From Paenibacillus thermotolerans (GTDB lineage: Bacteria > Bacillota > Bacilli > Paenibacillales > YIM-B00363), in contig NZ_JAQZSG010000005.1 of assembly GCF_028745515.1 (NCBI RefSeq), forward strand, positions 62,610-126,609: a stretch of DNA of 64,000 nucleotides, given 5' to 3'. The notes beneath the pieces are model-generated. The model made no database searches, had not been told where the DNA came from, and saw nothing but the letters and a program-made list of their open reading frames with translations. Position numbers and translations under genes: made by a program. Below are positions 28,301 to 35,922 of this stretch, one piece after another; positions within the stretch are counted from its first letter, which is position 1; each line of letters opens with the position of its first letter.

Positions 28301-29425
28301 TTGCTTGAATTGCAAGCAACAACCGACAGCACATCTGCGGCTGACGTAGCAGAGCTCCAATTCGCTGGTTCTGCTGCAGAAGTTTCCAAGATCACTGATG
28401 TTTATGCAGTAGCTCAAGACGATCGTACAGTTGTTATCTACTGGCCGGAAGCTATGAATTCTACTGACGCAGTTGACTTGAACCTGATCAAAGTTGTTGA
28501 CTCCAACAAAGCAGCAACTGGTAACCAACCTGCAGCAGGTCGTGCCGTTTACAACGCTGATTTGAAACAAACAACGTTGTACTTCACAAGTGATCTGTCT
28601 GGTACAAATGGTTACATCGCATTTGACGACTCTATCCGCAATGAACTTGGCACAGCTACTGTTAAAGACGATGTTGCAATCGCAGCATTCGCTGGTGGCA
28701 GCGGTATTGTGAAAGAGTTCGCAGTTAATACTGCAGATCACAAAGGTGCAACTATCGCTAGTGCGACTGTTTCCGATGACAAGCAATCTATCACGATCAA
28801 GTTTGACCGTGACGTGACGCTTGGCGCGGCAACATATAATGCAGGTCAAACAACTGTAACGGGCGCAACGTACACTAACTTCATTGCTGCATTGACTCTT
28901 ACTGCTACAATGGCTGACGGGTCCGCATTCGAAGGCGCTGATGTTGCAAGCGTAACGAACGTAGCAAACGATACTAAGACGATCGTTGTCAATTTGAACA
29001 ATGCTCTTCGTCTCGGAACATCTGCTAAGATCAAAGTTAACACCGGCGCACAAATTGCCGACAAAACTAACACTTTGGCAGTAGTAGATAACGAGCTTAC
29101 GTTCGGTGTTGACTCTGTAGTAGTGTACGACGCTACAGCACCTGCTGTTCAAGCTGGTAGCGCACTTTCCCGCAACATTGCGGCAAACAGCACTTCCACA
29201 TTGCTCTTCACAGAAGAGTTGAACGCAACAGCTAAAGCGGCAGTTCAAACTGCACTTACTAACGCAGTTGCAACTGGTACAGCTACTGACCTTGAGTTCA
29301 CATGGGATGGCGCTAAGCTGACTGTGAAGAACAAAGGCACAACTACAGCTATCACTTTCAACGCAGCAACAGCAACAATTGCTGACCTTAACGGTGTAAC
29401 TGGTGGCGTAGTAGCACTTAACTAA
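25310..29425 (+). CDS. Main S-layer protein candidate with N-terminal SLH domains
   Basis: About 1,371 residues from ATG 25310. Signal peptide 'LSLLLAASMALSAFSSAALA', then three SLH units (about 30-190, e.g. 'FTDVPADHWANGAIEAGVKA'), then many Ig-like beta domains. Three adjacent repeats of about 100 residues share 'EKYGS/NxA', 'LYEVTxANV' and 'TTFVG' endings. An in-frame ATG at 25235 with its own strong SD would add 25 residues. Codon use differs from neighbours (strong preference for GCT, GTT, ACT, AAC, TTG/CTT and few rare codons), as expected for a very highly expressed gene. With the long leader and the strong UUCG-loop terminator this supports the main S-layer protein. It would be anchored to the CsaB-modified polymer. 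Confidence 0.9.
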   Translation: MKKGLSLLLAASMALSAFSSAALAADPMTAQEKFDALKAKQIFEGYQDGTAGLDKQMTRADFATVVKRLLGLEEVKGNTFTDVPADHWANGAIEAGVKAGYFNGLLDAKGKPIFNPKGSVTLQEMAKVFVEVLGLEVDENATVEGTTKPWATKYVAAAVKAGLLPESSDYTVPALREALVNASYTAEDALNSEISATATVNANGTVTIAGETTLSEVTVTVNKGSDKVAEETVAVVDGKFSYTTKALAAGTYSATVVNGDESASVEFTIAAAAFKLKSAKAVTNTLVEVKGEEAVNAANAGAFTIVDKDGKALEVKGATVASYDADKKTVVVETAAQTANQLYKLTVGDKTVNFAGLAADTAKAVLDGGVTVDFQEAKVKFNKRVDISGATFTIAEKYGNKTALEVSGATLGSDQKTVTLATAAQSTALYELTIKGVKSINGVASDEIKVTFVGKPNSTADQSVTGAVAINDKQVEVTFGVNVDKALAANAANFTVKEKYGSQAAIAVKGAEMKTDSKDTVVLTLDGSMKGATLYEVTAANVTTMFGKALGSNKSTTFVGVAPDTSKLNVTGANATSNTTVRVNFNDDLAKELAENTANFTIKEKYGSQAVLNVVKAELKDSDSNDTNNGSKVPYVLLTTDAQKSATLYEVTVANLTDDAGNALDTKTTTFVGKAVAAKIDSVSAVLNSNDATQLELTFNRDVDADSAEDISHYYIEGIGYPTSASKDSDVANKVNITVPKTEDGKLYTVKVNNLLNVDKVNMEKEISATFVGKGNVQGLPKLQAAIAVDKRTLHLYFDRDVTGNTVLNRIWTDAATDAQPAGEILGGLVQIKQNKTGSAYASLTQAESEVYVDSNNKNVLIIRTDSDKFAGGVDYNSFFVQINSTTLVDQDNKEVQFAAGSADAVGPAIIGVASENRNTVVVYFDQPVSDVQAADFQVWTGTGRTGTQIAVTNVVKVDSNTYKLSTANMSAVAYYLSVHGAIDANKTIELIKDASGLLELQATTDSTSAADVAELQFAGSAAEVSKITDVYAVAQDDRTVVIYWPEAMNSTDAVDLNLIKVVDSNKAATGNQPAAGRAVYNADLKQTTLYFTSDLSGTNGYIAFDDSIRNELGTATVKDDVAIAAFAGGSGIVKEFAVNTADHKGATIASATVSDDKQSITIKFDRDVTLGAATYNAGQTTVTGATYTNFIAALTLTATMADGSAFEGADVASVTNVANDTKTIVVNLNNALRLGTSAKIKVNTGAQIADKTNTLAVVDNELTFGVDSVVVYDATAPAVQAGSALSRNIAANSTSTLLFTEELNATAKAAVQTALTNAVATGTATDLEFTWDGAKLTVKNKGTTTAITFNAATATIADLNGVTGGVVALN

Positions 29426-29435
29426 TTAGAAATAA

Positions 29436-29472
29436 AAAGAAACCAATCACTTCGGTGATTGGTTTCTTTTTG
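29436..29472 (+). terminator. Strong terminator after the S-layer gene
   Basis: A perfect 12-bp stem (29439-29450 with 29455-29466), extended by A-T pairs, with a TTCG tetraloop and a T5 run. Very stable, as expected for an abundant mRNA. The remaining gap to 29649 shows no gene. Confidence 0.92.
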
Positions 29473-29649
29473 TATGTCCTGTATTTGTATAATTTTTGAA
29501 GCAAAAGTCTCGAAAGGATAGTCGATTAGGAAACTGACAATGAACTGATGCAATGGAATGGATTAAGTTGCTTTCAACTCTCAGAAAGTCATTAAAACCA
29601 ACCGACATATATCCCCGAAAAGTATCAATACAAACAATTAATAAGAAAG

Positions 29650-29700
29650 AAACCTCATCTACATCCGAAAAAAAACGGAAATAGATGAGGTTTTATTTAT
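29650..29700 (-). terminator. Terminator of the - strand operon
   Basis: A 12-bp perfect outer stem (29650-29661 with 29682-29693), an inner CCG/CGG pair, and T-rich flanks on both sides. It ends the - strand transcript and could also act on + strand readthrough. Confidence 0.75.
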
Positions 29701-29710
29701 ATTAATTTAA

Positions 29711-32257
29711 TTACTCATAAACCTTAAAATAATCATACGATGAGGAAGCAATCGGGATCTTATGGCCATCTACAACATCATATACCGTTACTTTGAAGCC
29801 ATTGAGTGACTGCATTTTGAAATCGGAGAACGAAATTGTCATCGAACGATTTTCGCCGGTTTTAAATCCATTCGCATCATTCGGATCGTTCAGTGTTTTT
29901 TCAGTCGATGTATATGTCGTATTTGTCCAGGAGTCGGTTAGTTCAAACAATATTTTATGATCTGCAGGGAAAACTTCAAACTCATTGCCGGTTGAGGTTA
30001 GCGTGTAGTTAAACGAAAGATCAACAACCGAAACTGAAGATGAACTTAACCTTCCTTGAATCTTACTCAAAGTCAAAGTATACGGTTCAATCTCAAGTTT
30101 GTTCAAACTACTAACTGTGCCGGTAGACGATGCTGTTGTTTCAAATCCTACAGCATTCACATAAGCATTAGGCGTTCCGTTGTTTGGCGTGAGCTTATCG
30201 TCCGTGATCCCAAGACCAAGAATAAGCTGCATGCCTTCCGTGTTAACGGTCTTAGGCAGTTCCGCCTTGGCGGCTAGAAGCACTTTGCCGTTAGGCGTTA
30301 TTTTCTTGTTCACCGGAGTAATATTGGCTTTGTAGTACGTGCCGTCTGTTGTCTTATAGAAACCTACTAATGGAGCCGTAAAAGCTTGACGGCTTTCCAA
30401 GTTCGTAAGCTCATAAGTTCCGTAGAACAAGTTTGTATTGGAGGCTGTATAGACCTTCATATCCTTTTGCACCAAGCTGGATTGGATTCCGGTAGCAGTT
30501 ATGTTGTGTACCTCTCCGGATTTAAGCACCTGCAAATTCACTTCTCCAGGAGCATCTTCGAAACCGAACACTTTACTGCTTGTTTCTCCAACCTTACTGG
30601 ATAATTCAAAATTCACTTCATTGAACGAATAAGTATAAGGAATCTTAGCTAAATAAACTAACTGAGCTTCCGATTTAGGCGGAATGGAGAAGAAGTCGTC
30701 AAGAGCAATTCGTTTCGCTTCAAATTTAGATCCATCAACGCCGTCAAACCATACGGACCCTGCCCATTGTGGCAGCGGCACTGCAGTATTTCCGTTATTT
30801 TTTACATTAACATGAAGAGTTATCATATCTTCATCTTCCCAAGGCATGCGTTGAATCTTGGTAAGGGAGATATCGTATGTCCCTTTATCATCGCTATAGG
30901 TGTAAATATCGCCAAGCGCATAAGTTCTGTCTACAGTAAAGGTAACGTAGAAGGCAGCAATAGGAAGCTTCTGGATCGGAATTTTAGAATCGGGATCTTT
31001 CGCTTCCGTAATTTCAACGGTCAAACCGTTAGGATCGATGATGGAAGGCAAAACGGCTGTCAGCGGTACTTCTTTGGTTACTTTCGGCGCCAAAATAGCA
31101 TCTTTGAAAGCGGAAGTATCCATCGTGTAAGAATAGCCTTCTTTTGTCCTCAACGTGATATCGTACAAAGGTACTTTCGTTGATGTCGTGTCTTGGTTCT
31201 CAAGGCCAAGAGTGATTGTAACGTTATGATTATTGTTTACCGTTTGGGACTTAGCCGATTTGATGAACACGTCGACATTTTTCTCATTCATTGTAATGGT
31301 CTTTTTACCTGTTGTCGGCTCTGCCGAAGTAATTTCGGAAGGCGGCGGTATCAAGAAAAAGGCCAACGGCAGGACTACGGCTCCAGCTCCTTCTTTATTA
31401 GAGGCGGTTTGAGTCCATACAAGCTGAGAAAAATCAGTCTTTACTTCATTCGGAACTGTGGCTACAAGATCTATTTCCTTAGTATCTCTCGGATTAATCG
31501 AAAGGTCTTTCAAATCATCCGTTTGAAGAGGGTATAGTAATCCGTCTCTAGTCTTAAGATACATCGTATACTCTGGAAACTTGACAGACTTTGTGCCTTG
31601 ATTGCTTATTTCAAGCGTTAATGATAGGTATTGGTACGATTTGTCCTTAGTTACTGTTGAACGAGTGACCGATGCTTGAATCGGAAATTCATTGATCAAA
31701 ACATTTTGTTTGGAGTAGGCGGGGGCAACATTTTTGTATGTTTTCGGGATCCCGATCTCACCAAGCTTACGTTCATAATTAGGAGCGTTAAAGTCCCAGC
31801 GAATCACTTCCAGTTTCAAATCGGAACCTGTAACATTTGAAGGTGTTGTAACATAAAAATGGAAATCTCTCTTGGAATTCGGCGGAACTCGGTCAAATTC
31901 TTTTCCAGGAACCATCTGAAGGCTATATTTTGCACCGTTAACGGAGCTTACCTTAAACCAATAATAATTAAAGTCAAGTTCCGTATTTCCGTTGTTGTAA
32001 ATGGTAGCGATGTAGTAGAACGTTTTGCCTTCTTCCCCTTGGAAAGCAGTGACCCTTTTCAATTGAACGGCGCTGTTAGCGGTCAAGTTGACTTTTCCTA
32101 ATGCGGTAGGCTGGAAGAAGGTTGTAGAACTCCCCGCAGTAGCCGTTGCGGAAGGCACTTGGGTTGAAGTGGTGGCGGCAAGAGCGGCGGCAAACGGACT
32201 AACCGCTACAATGCTTGCAATTGATAATGAGATAGCTTGTTTAGACGACAATTTCAT
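29711..32257 (-). CDS. Exported protein of about six beta-sandwich repeats, unknown function
   Basis: This 848-residue protein opens with a signal peptide ('AISLSIASIVAVSPFAAALA'). The mature part is a chain of about six diverged repeats of 110-140 residues. Each shows a core 'xLxxxLxNxGxxxxxxPxYxxxLxT' followed by an 'IxPxxxKExxLxAxxP' strand, e.g. 'LTLEISNQGTKSVKFPEYTM', 'ITLGLENQDTTSTKVPLYDI' and 'LHVNVKNNGNTAVPLPQWAG'. Such repeats resemble Ig-like domains of the DUF4352 type. No catalytic motif or wall anchor is visible. It starts 18 bases after the stalk-domain gene with SD 'ggaggc', so the two form an operon opposite to all surroundings. The function is unrecognised. Confidence 0.8.
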   Translation of the reverse strand: MKLSSKQAISLSIASIVAVSPFAAALAATTSTQVPSATATAGSSTTFFQPTALGKVNLTANSAVQLKRVTAFQGEEGKTFYYIATIYNNGNTELDFNYYWFKVSSVNGAKYSLQMVPGKEFDRVPPNSKRDFHFYVTTPSNVTGSDLKLEVIRWDFNAPNYERKLGEIGIPKTYKNVAPAYSKQNVLINEFPIQASVTRSTVTKDKSYQYLSLTLEISNQGTKSVKFPEYTMYLKTRDGLLYPLQTDDLKDLSINPRDTKEIDLVATVPNEVKTDFSQLVWTQTASNKEGAGAVVLPLAFFLIPPPSEITSAEPTTGKKTITMNEKNVDVFIKSAKSQTVNNNHNVTITLGLENQDTTSTKVPLYDITLRTKEGYSYTMDTSAFKDAILAPKVTKEVPLTAVLPSIIDPNGLTVEITEAKDPDSKIPIQKLPIAAFYVTFTVDRTYALGDIYTYSDDKGTYDISLTKIQRMPWEDEDMITLHVNVKNNGNTAVPLPQWAGSVWFDGVDGSKFEAKRIALDDFFSIPPKSEAQLVYLAKIPYTYSFNEVNFELSSKVGETSSKVFGFEDAPGEVNLQVLKSGEVHNITATGIQSSLVQKDMKVYTASNTNLFYGTYELTNLESRQAFTAPLVGFYKTTDGTYYKANITPVNKKITPNGKVLLAAKAELPKTVNTEGMQLILGLGITDDKLTPNNGTPNAYVNAVGFETTASSTGTVSSLNKLEIEPYTLTLSKIQGRLSSSSVSVVDLSFNYTLTSTGNEFEVFPADHKILFELTDSWTNTTYTSTEKTLNDPNDANGFKTGENRSMTISFSDFKMQSLNGFKVTVYDVVDGHKIPIASSSYDYFKVYE

Positions 32258-32275
32258 AATGAAGCCTCCAGAACG

Positions 32276-33112
32276 TTATTCGTATTTGGTTGTAGCAATT
32301 TTCGATACATACCAACGATCTTGAATTTGAATTAAAGTAATGAGCGTTTGAGAAAAAGTCCCATCGGAATTGGCCAACAATGCTCGGTATTCATTCGCCT
32401 CGCTTGCTGGCGACAACGTTAAGCAAATGTTTTTGCTGCCGGAAGGTGGAAGGTACTTAATTAAAAGATTTTTTATATCATCGTTAGGCATTCCGTTGAT
32501 AATGGTCTCTTGGTGAAGAGTCATTCTTGGGAGCTCGGACCAGTATGGCTTGATGTCGTCAATGTGGATGTACAGTTCTCCAGTCCAATGTTCTTTAGGA
32601 GTTTGGATACTGCCGTAAACGATGCCCATTTGATCGATATCGATCTTACGTAAGTACATGCTGTTATCGACAAAATTAACAAGAACGGGATATGATTTGC
32701 CGTTATAATCGAAGCTGTAACGAATGACATCTTTAAGCTTGATTTCCGCCGGCCGCTGAACGGCAACCTGCGGCGGTACCGATGTCGAGCTCGAAGATGA
32801 GCCGCTCCCCGAATTTGCAGCAGGAGGAGCTGTTGCTGCGGCGGAGTTAATGTGAGCTGTTTTGTTCTTTTCGTCCCAAGTAACCTCAGCACCGGTCACA
32901 GCAGCGATTTCCCGCAAAGGCAAATAACTTGTGCCGTTATATACGAGGGGACTTTTCTCCAGCTTCTTCATTTCCCCGTTCAATGTAATCTTTATATCGG
33001 GTTGAACATAAACAAGCACTTGCTCTAATTTATCAGCCGCAGCGGCGCCGCCCGCAAAGGATAAAACCGATAATGCAAACGCTCCGGCAGCAAGCTTCGT
33101 CCCACTCTTCAA
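32276..33112 (-). CDS. Exported protein with copper-amine-oxidase-type stalk domain
   Basis: The product has 278 residues. Signal peptide about 1-25, then one stalk domain of the copper amine oxidase N-terminal type (about 35-95: 'IKITLNGEMKKLEKSPLVYN', 'SYLPLREIAAVTGAEVTWD'), a Ser-rich linker, and a C-terminal region of unknown fold. This last part ('LYIHIDDIKPYWSELPRMTL', 'ICLTLSPASEANEYRALLAN') resembles small NTF2/lumazine-type exported domains only loosely. No enzyme is implied: stalk domains are protein-binding or wall-associated modules. The start is TTG at 33112 (minus), a few bases after 'gggggtgg'. It is the first gene of the - strand pair. Confidence 0.8.
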   Translation of the reverse strand: MKSGTKLAAGAFALSVLSFAGGAAAADKLEQVLVYVQPDIKITLNGEMKKLEKSPLVYNGTSYLPLREIAAVTGAEVTWDEKNKTAHINSAAATAPPAANSGSGSSSSSTSVPPQVAVQRPAEIKLKDVIRYSFDYNGKSYPVLVNFVDNSMYLRKIDIDQMGIVYGSIQTPKEHWTGELYIHIDDIKPYWSELPRMTLHQETIINGMPNDDIKNLLIKYLPPSGSKNICLTLSPASEANEYRALLANSDGTFSQTLITLIQIQDRWYVSKIATTKYE

Positions 33113-33157
33113 GAGACCACCCCCCTAGTCTATTAAACGATTGCATGAATAAAAAAG

Positions 33158-33187
33158 TTGCGTAATTTCGGGTGAAAAGGCTATCAT
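33158..33187 (+). promoter_or_regulatory. Candidate promoter in the divergent intergenic region
   Basis: TTGCGT (33158-33163), 18 bases, TATCAT (33182-33187), reading toward 33224. The 111-base region must also hold the promoter of the - strand pair, which I could not define. Confidence 0.35.
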
Positions 33188-33223
33188 TAACATAGATTTT
33201 CGGGATGGGAGAGGGAGAGCTTC

Positions 33224-33823
33224 ATGAAATGGGGAAAAGCGGCCGCGGCTATTGCAGCAGTGAGCTGTGGCGTGTTGGCCGGCTCGATGCTGACGTCGTT
33301 CGCAAACAGCATACCGTCTGCCGGGCAGCCCGGTTCAGCGGAAGATCCGGTTGTTACCAAGAGTTATGTCGATGAGCAAATTCAGAAGGCGCTGACAGGA
33401 CAAGCCTCCGGCCAAGCAAGCACGATGGAACAAACGATTAATACGCTCAAAACACAAGTCGCGGCGCTCGAAGCCGCATTAAAACAAGTAAAGGAAAGCA
33501 AGCCAAGCTCATCGGTTCCATTTACAGTAGTAACTTTAAAGCCTGGCCAGACGCTCCTTGGCGGCATGGGTACGGAATTTATAGTGAGGGCGGGGAAAGC
33601 GAACATTCACAGCGGAACGGAGAACGGCATTCCGGACCTTACGGACGGCGTGGATCTAAAGAACGGAGCGCAAGCACCGAAAGACCACCTGCTGCTCATT
33701 CCGCGTGAAGGCCGCGGGCTAAAGGTGGATCCCGCGATGAAGAGCGATGCGGTCATTACCGTCAAAGGATCATACATTCAACTCGATGCGGACGGCAACG
33801 CCGTAGTTCCTGCTTCTCCATAA
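33224..33823 (+). CDS. Exported coiled-coil protein, unknown function
   Basis: The protein has 199 residues. An N-terminal hydrophobic segment (about 7-28) serves as signal peptide or anchor. A coiled coil follows (about 60-92, 'TMEQTINTLKTQVAALEAAL'), then a Ser-rich hinge and a beta-rich C-terminal domain with 'VVTLKPGQTLLGGMGTEFIV', 'DLTDGVDLKNGAQAPKDHLL' and 'VITVKGSYIQLD'. The overall layout resembles exported oligomeric surface proteins. I do not recognise the family. ATG 33224 follows 'gggagagggagag'. It is divergent from the stalk-domain gene. Confidence 0.75.
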   Translation: MKWGKAAAAIAAVSCGVLAGSMLTSFANSIPSAGQPGSAEDPVVTKSYVDEQIQKALTGQASGQASTMEQTINTLKTQVAALEAALKQVKESKPSSSVPFTVVTLKPGQTLLGGMGTEFIVRAGKANIHSGTENGIPDLTDGVDLKNGAQAPKDHLLLIPREGRGLKVDPAMKSDAVITVKGSYIQLDADGNAVVPASP

Positions 33824-33910
33824 TTTCGGCCGTTTGACAACATGTTATACACTTGAGCCGTCGAAGCCCGGGTCATACTAGAGGTACACCCAACAAGGAG
33901 GTGACCTGCT

Positions 33911-34219
33911 GTGGCCAGAGGTTCGGGCAGAAGCAACCAAAAACTCGTGCCGGAAGCGCACAAAGCATTGGATGCATTGAAGTACGAATTCGCCGCAGAA
34001 TTAGGCTTGCCCGTGGGACCGAACCGTCCCGGAATGAACGGTGCGGATACCGAGTTCGCGGCGGAGCTTGGTACTGTATCGGCCGGGGGAGGATCGTCCC
34101 GCGAAGATTATTGGGGACATATTGCGTCCCGTGACGCCGGCGCTGTCGGCGGACGGATTACGCAACACCTGGTCCGTAAAGCTGAGAGGGATTTGTTCGA
34201 TTTGGCACAGTTTTCCTAA
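33911..34219 (+). CDS. Alpha/beta-type small acid-soluble spore protein with enlarged middle
   Basis: SASPs coat forespore DNA and are cut by the GPR protease at germination. This one has 102 residues against about 65-75 normally. N-terminal part 'KLVPEAHKALDALKYEFAAE' and C-terminal 'GAVGGRITQHLVRKAERDL' match the two helices of the family. Between them is an extra stretch containing a second GPR-like site: 'YEFAAELG' (about 24-31) is followed by 'TEFAAELG' (about 47-54). Start GTG 33911 with a very strong SD (aaggaggtgacc, 33895-33906). CATACTA (33874-33880) resembles a sigma-G -10; no convincing -35 accompanies it. Confidence 0.85.
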   Translation: MARGSGRSNQKLVPEAHKALDALKYEFAAELGLPVGPNRPGMNGADTEFAAELGTVSAGGGSSREDYWGHIASRDAGAVGGRITQHLVRKAERDLFDLAQFS

Positions 34220-34254
34220 GCAAATAAAAGGACACGCGAGGACTCATAAGCAAA

Positions 34255-34334
34255 TTGACACGAATCGACAAATGCTATATGATGGAACATTGAAAGGCTT
34301 GAAACCTTTTCCTCCTGGAAAAGGTCATTTTTTT
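34255..34334 (+). promoter_or_regulatory. metK leader: strong promoter followed by an intrinsic terminator
   Basis: TTGACA (34255-34260), 17 bases, TATGAT (34278-34283): 6/6 and 5/6. A 9-bp hairpin (34304-34312 with 34317-34325) and a T7 tract (34328-34334) follow about 14 bases after the expected start site. The terminator stands between this promoter and metK, so it could be an attenuator or simply end the SASP transcript. I see no S-box (SAM-I) pattern. Confidence 0.6.
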
Positions 34335-34403
34335 GTGTATGCGTCCTTATAGCATAGATTGTTTACCGGCGCAGCAAAATATTCTTTATAGGAGGTCGAT
34401 CTC

Positions 34404-35609
34404 ATGACATCAAAACGCGGACGTCGCCTGTTTACGTCGGAATCCGTAACCGAAGGGCATCCCGATAAAATTTGCGACCAAATTTCCGATTCCGTGCTTG
34501 ATGCGTTTTTGCGCAACGACCCGAACGCTCGGGTAGCCTGTGAAGTGTCCGTTACAACAGGCTTAGTCTTGGTAGCTGGTGAAATCAGCACACGTTCCGA
34601 ATACGTCGATATTCCATCCATCGTTCGCAACACGATTAAAGATATTGGATATACTCGCGCGAAGTATGGCTTTGATTACCAAACTTGCGCCGTGCTGACG
34701 TCGATCGACGAGCAATCCGCCGACATCGCTATGGGCGTTGACAAGGCGCTTGAAGCGCGTGAAGGCAAGATGAGCGATGAAGAAATCGAAGCGATCGGCG
34801 CCGGCGACCAAGGCCTTATGTTCGGCTTCGCCGTGAACGAGACGCCGGAGCTTATGCCGCTACCGATATCGCTCGCTCACAAGCTGGCGCGCCGTTTGAC
34901 GGAAGTGCGCAAAGAGGGCATCGTCGAATATCTTCGTCCGGACGGAAAGACGCAAGTCACGATCGAATACGAAGACGATAAGCCTGTGCGCGTAGACACG
35001 ATCGTTATTTCCACGCAGCATGCGGACGAAATTTCGAACGAGCGCATTCGTTCGGACATTATGGAGCAAGTGATTAAAACCGTTGTTCCTAAAAACCTGC
35101 TCGACGACCAGACCAAATTTTTCATCAACCCGACCGGCCGTTTCGTGATCGGCGGACCGCAGGGCGATGCGGGCTTGACCGGGCGCAAAATCATCGTCGA
35201 TACATACGGCGGATACGCTCGCCACGGCGGCGGCGCGTTCTCCGGCAAGGATCCGACGAAGGTAGACCGCTCCGGCGCTTATGCCGCTCGTTATGTCGCA
35301 AAGAACATCGTTGCAGCGGGCTTGGCGGATAAATGCGAGGTGCAGGTTGCATATGCGATCGGCGTAGCGCAGCCGATCTCCATTGCAGTCGATACGTTCG
35401 GCACCGGTAAAGTTGAAGAAGAGAAGCTTGTTGAGCTTGTGCGGAAGCATTTTGACCTGCGTCCTGCCGGCATTATCAAGATGCTCGACCTTCGCCGTCC
35501 GATTTACCGCCAAACGGCGGCATACGGCCACTTCGGCCGCAACGACCTGGATGTTCCTTGGGAGCGTACCGATAAGGCCCCGATCCTTAAGAGCGAAGCA
35601 GGCGTATAA
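34404..35609 (+). CDS. metK: S-adenosylmethionine synthetase MetK
   Basis: MetK forms SAM from methionine and ATP in the cytoplasm. The protein has 401 residues, the usual size. Seen: N-terminal '[20 protein letters not shown]' with the ATP-binding His, '[12 protein letters not shown]' and the phosphate loop '[20 protein letters not shown]'. ATG 34404 follows 'ataggagg'. In B. subtilis metK is under S-box control; here the leader shows a simple hairpin terminator only. Confidence 0.98.
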   Translation: MTSKRGRRLFTSESVTEGHPDKICDQISDSVLDAFLRNDPNARVACEVSVTTGLVLVAGEISTRSEYVDIPSIVRNTIKDIGYTRAKYGFDYQTCAVLTSIDEQSADIAMGVDKALEAREGKMSDEEIEAIGAGDQGLMFGFAVNETPELMPLPISLAHKLARRLTEVRKEGIVEYLRPDGKTQVTIEYEDDKPVRVDTIVISTQHADEISNERIRSDIMEQVIKTVVPKNLLDDQTKFFINPTGRFVIGGPQGDAGLTGRKIIVDTYGGYARHGGGAFSGKDPTKVDRSGAYAARYVAKNIVAAGLADKCEVQVAYAIGVAQPISIAVDTFGTGKVEEEKLVELVRKHFDLRPAGIIKMLDLRRPIYRQTAAYGHFGRNDLDVPWERTDKAPILKSEAGV

Positions 35610-35626
35610 GTAACCGATCATACAAT

Positions 35627-35667
35627 CCCGACCGAACGGCTTTGTGCCGCAAGGTCGGGTTTTTTTT
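35627..35667 (+). terminator. Intrinsic terminator after metK
   Basis: A 7-bp stem (35627-35633 with 35653-35659), a nested CGGC/GCCG stem and a T8 run (35660-35667). Confidence 0.88.
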
Positions 35668-35922
35668 ATCCGCATTAGTTATTTTGAACCAAAAAAATTC
35701 CCGGTAACGGACACAAAGAGGAAAAGCGGTACGAAAGATATAGTAAACTAGCCAGTTTCATATATGAAAGAGGGTGGATAACTTTCTGAAGCAATCGGGG
35801 GGGCAGGTAGTGCAAGCATACTAACCAATAATTCCCCAGCAACTTTTCCCTATTTAATTGAGTCTATTAGAGTTAGAGAGTTACTAGACTCGTTTTGAAG
35901 GATAGGAGAGAGAAACACGCTT
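35668..35922 (+). promoter_or_regulatory. Intergenic region with a 14-bp palindrome and an inverted repeat
   Basis: There is no gene here. Two symmetric elements stand out: TTTCATATATGAAA (35756-35769), a perfect palindrome, and a 7-bp inverted repeat (35860-35866 with 35885-35891) about 30 bases before the next start codon. Either may be an operator or, for the second, a leader hairpin. I could not fix a promoter with confidence. Confidence 0.4.

Noticed and set aside
29473-29649. Small gene between the S-layer terminator and the - strand operon
   Set aside because: Only short AT-rich frames without ribosome sites were seen.
34284-34403. SAM-I riboswitch before metK
   Set aside because: The region is too short for the four-helix S-box and lacks its conserved core; only one simple terminator hairpin is visible.
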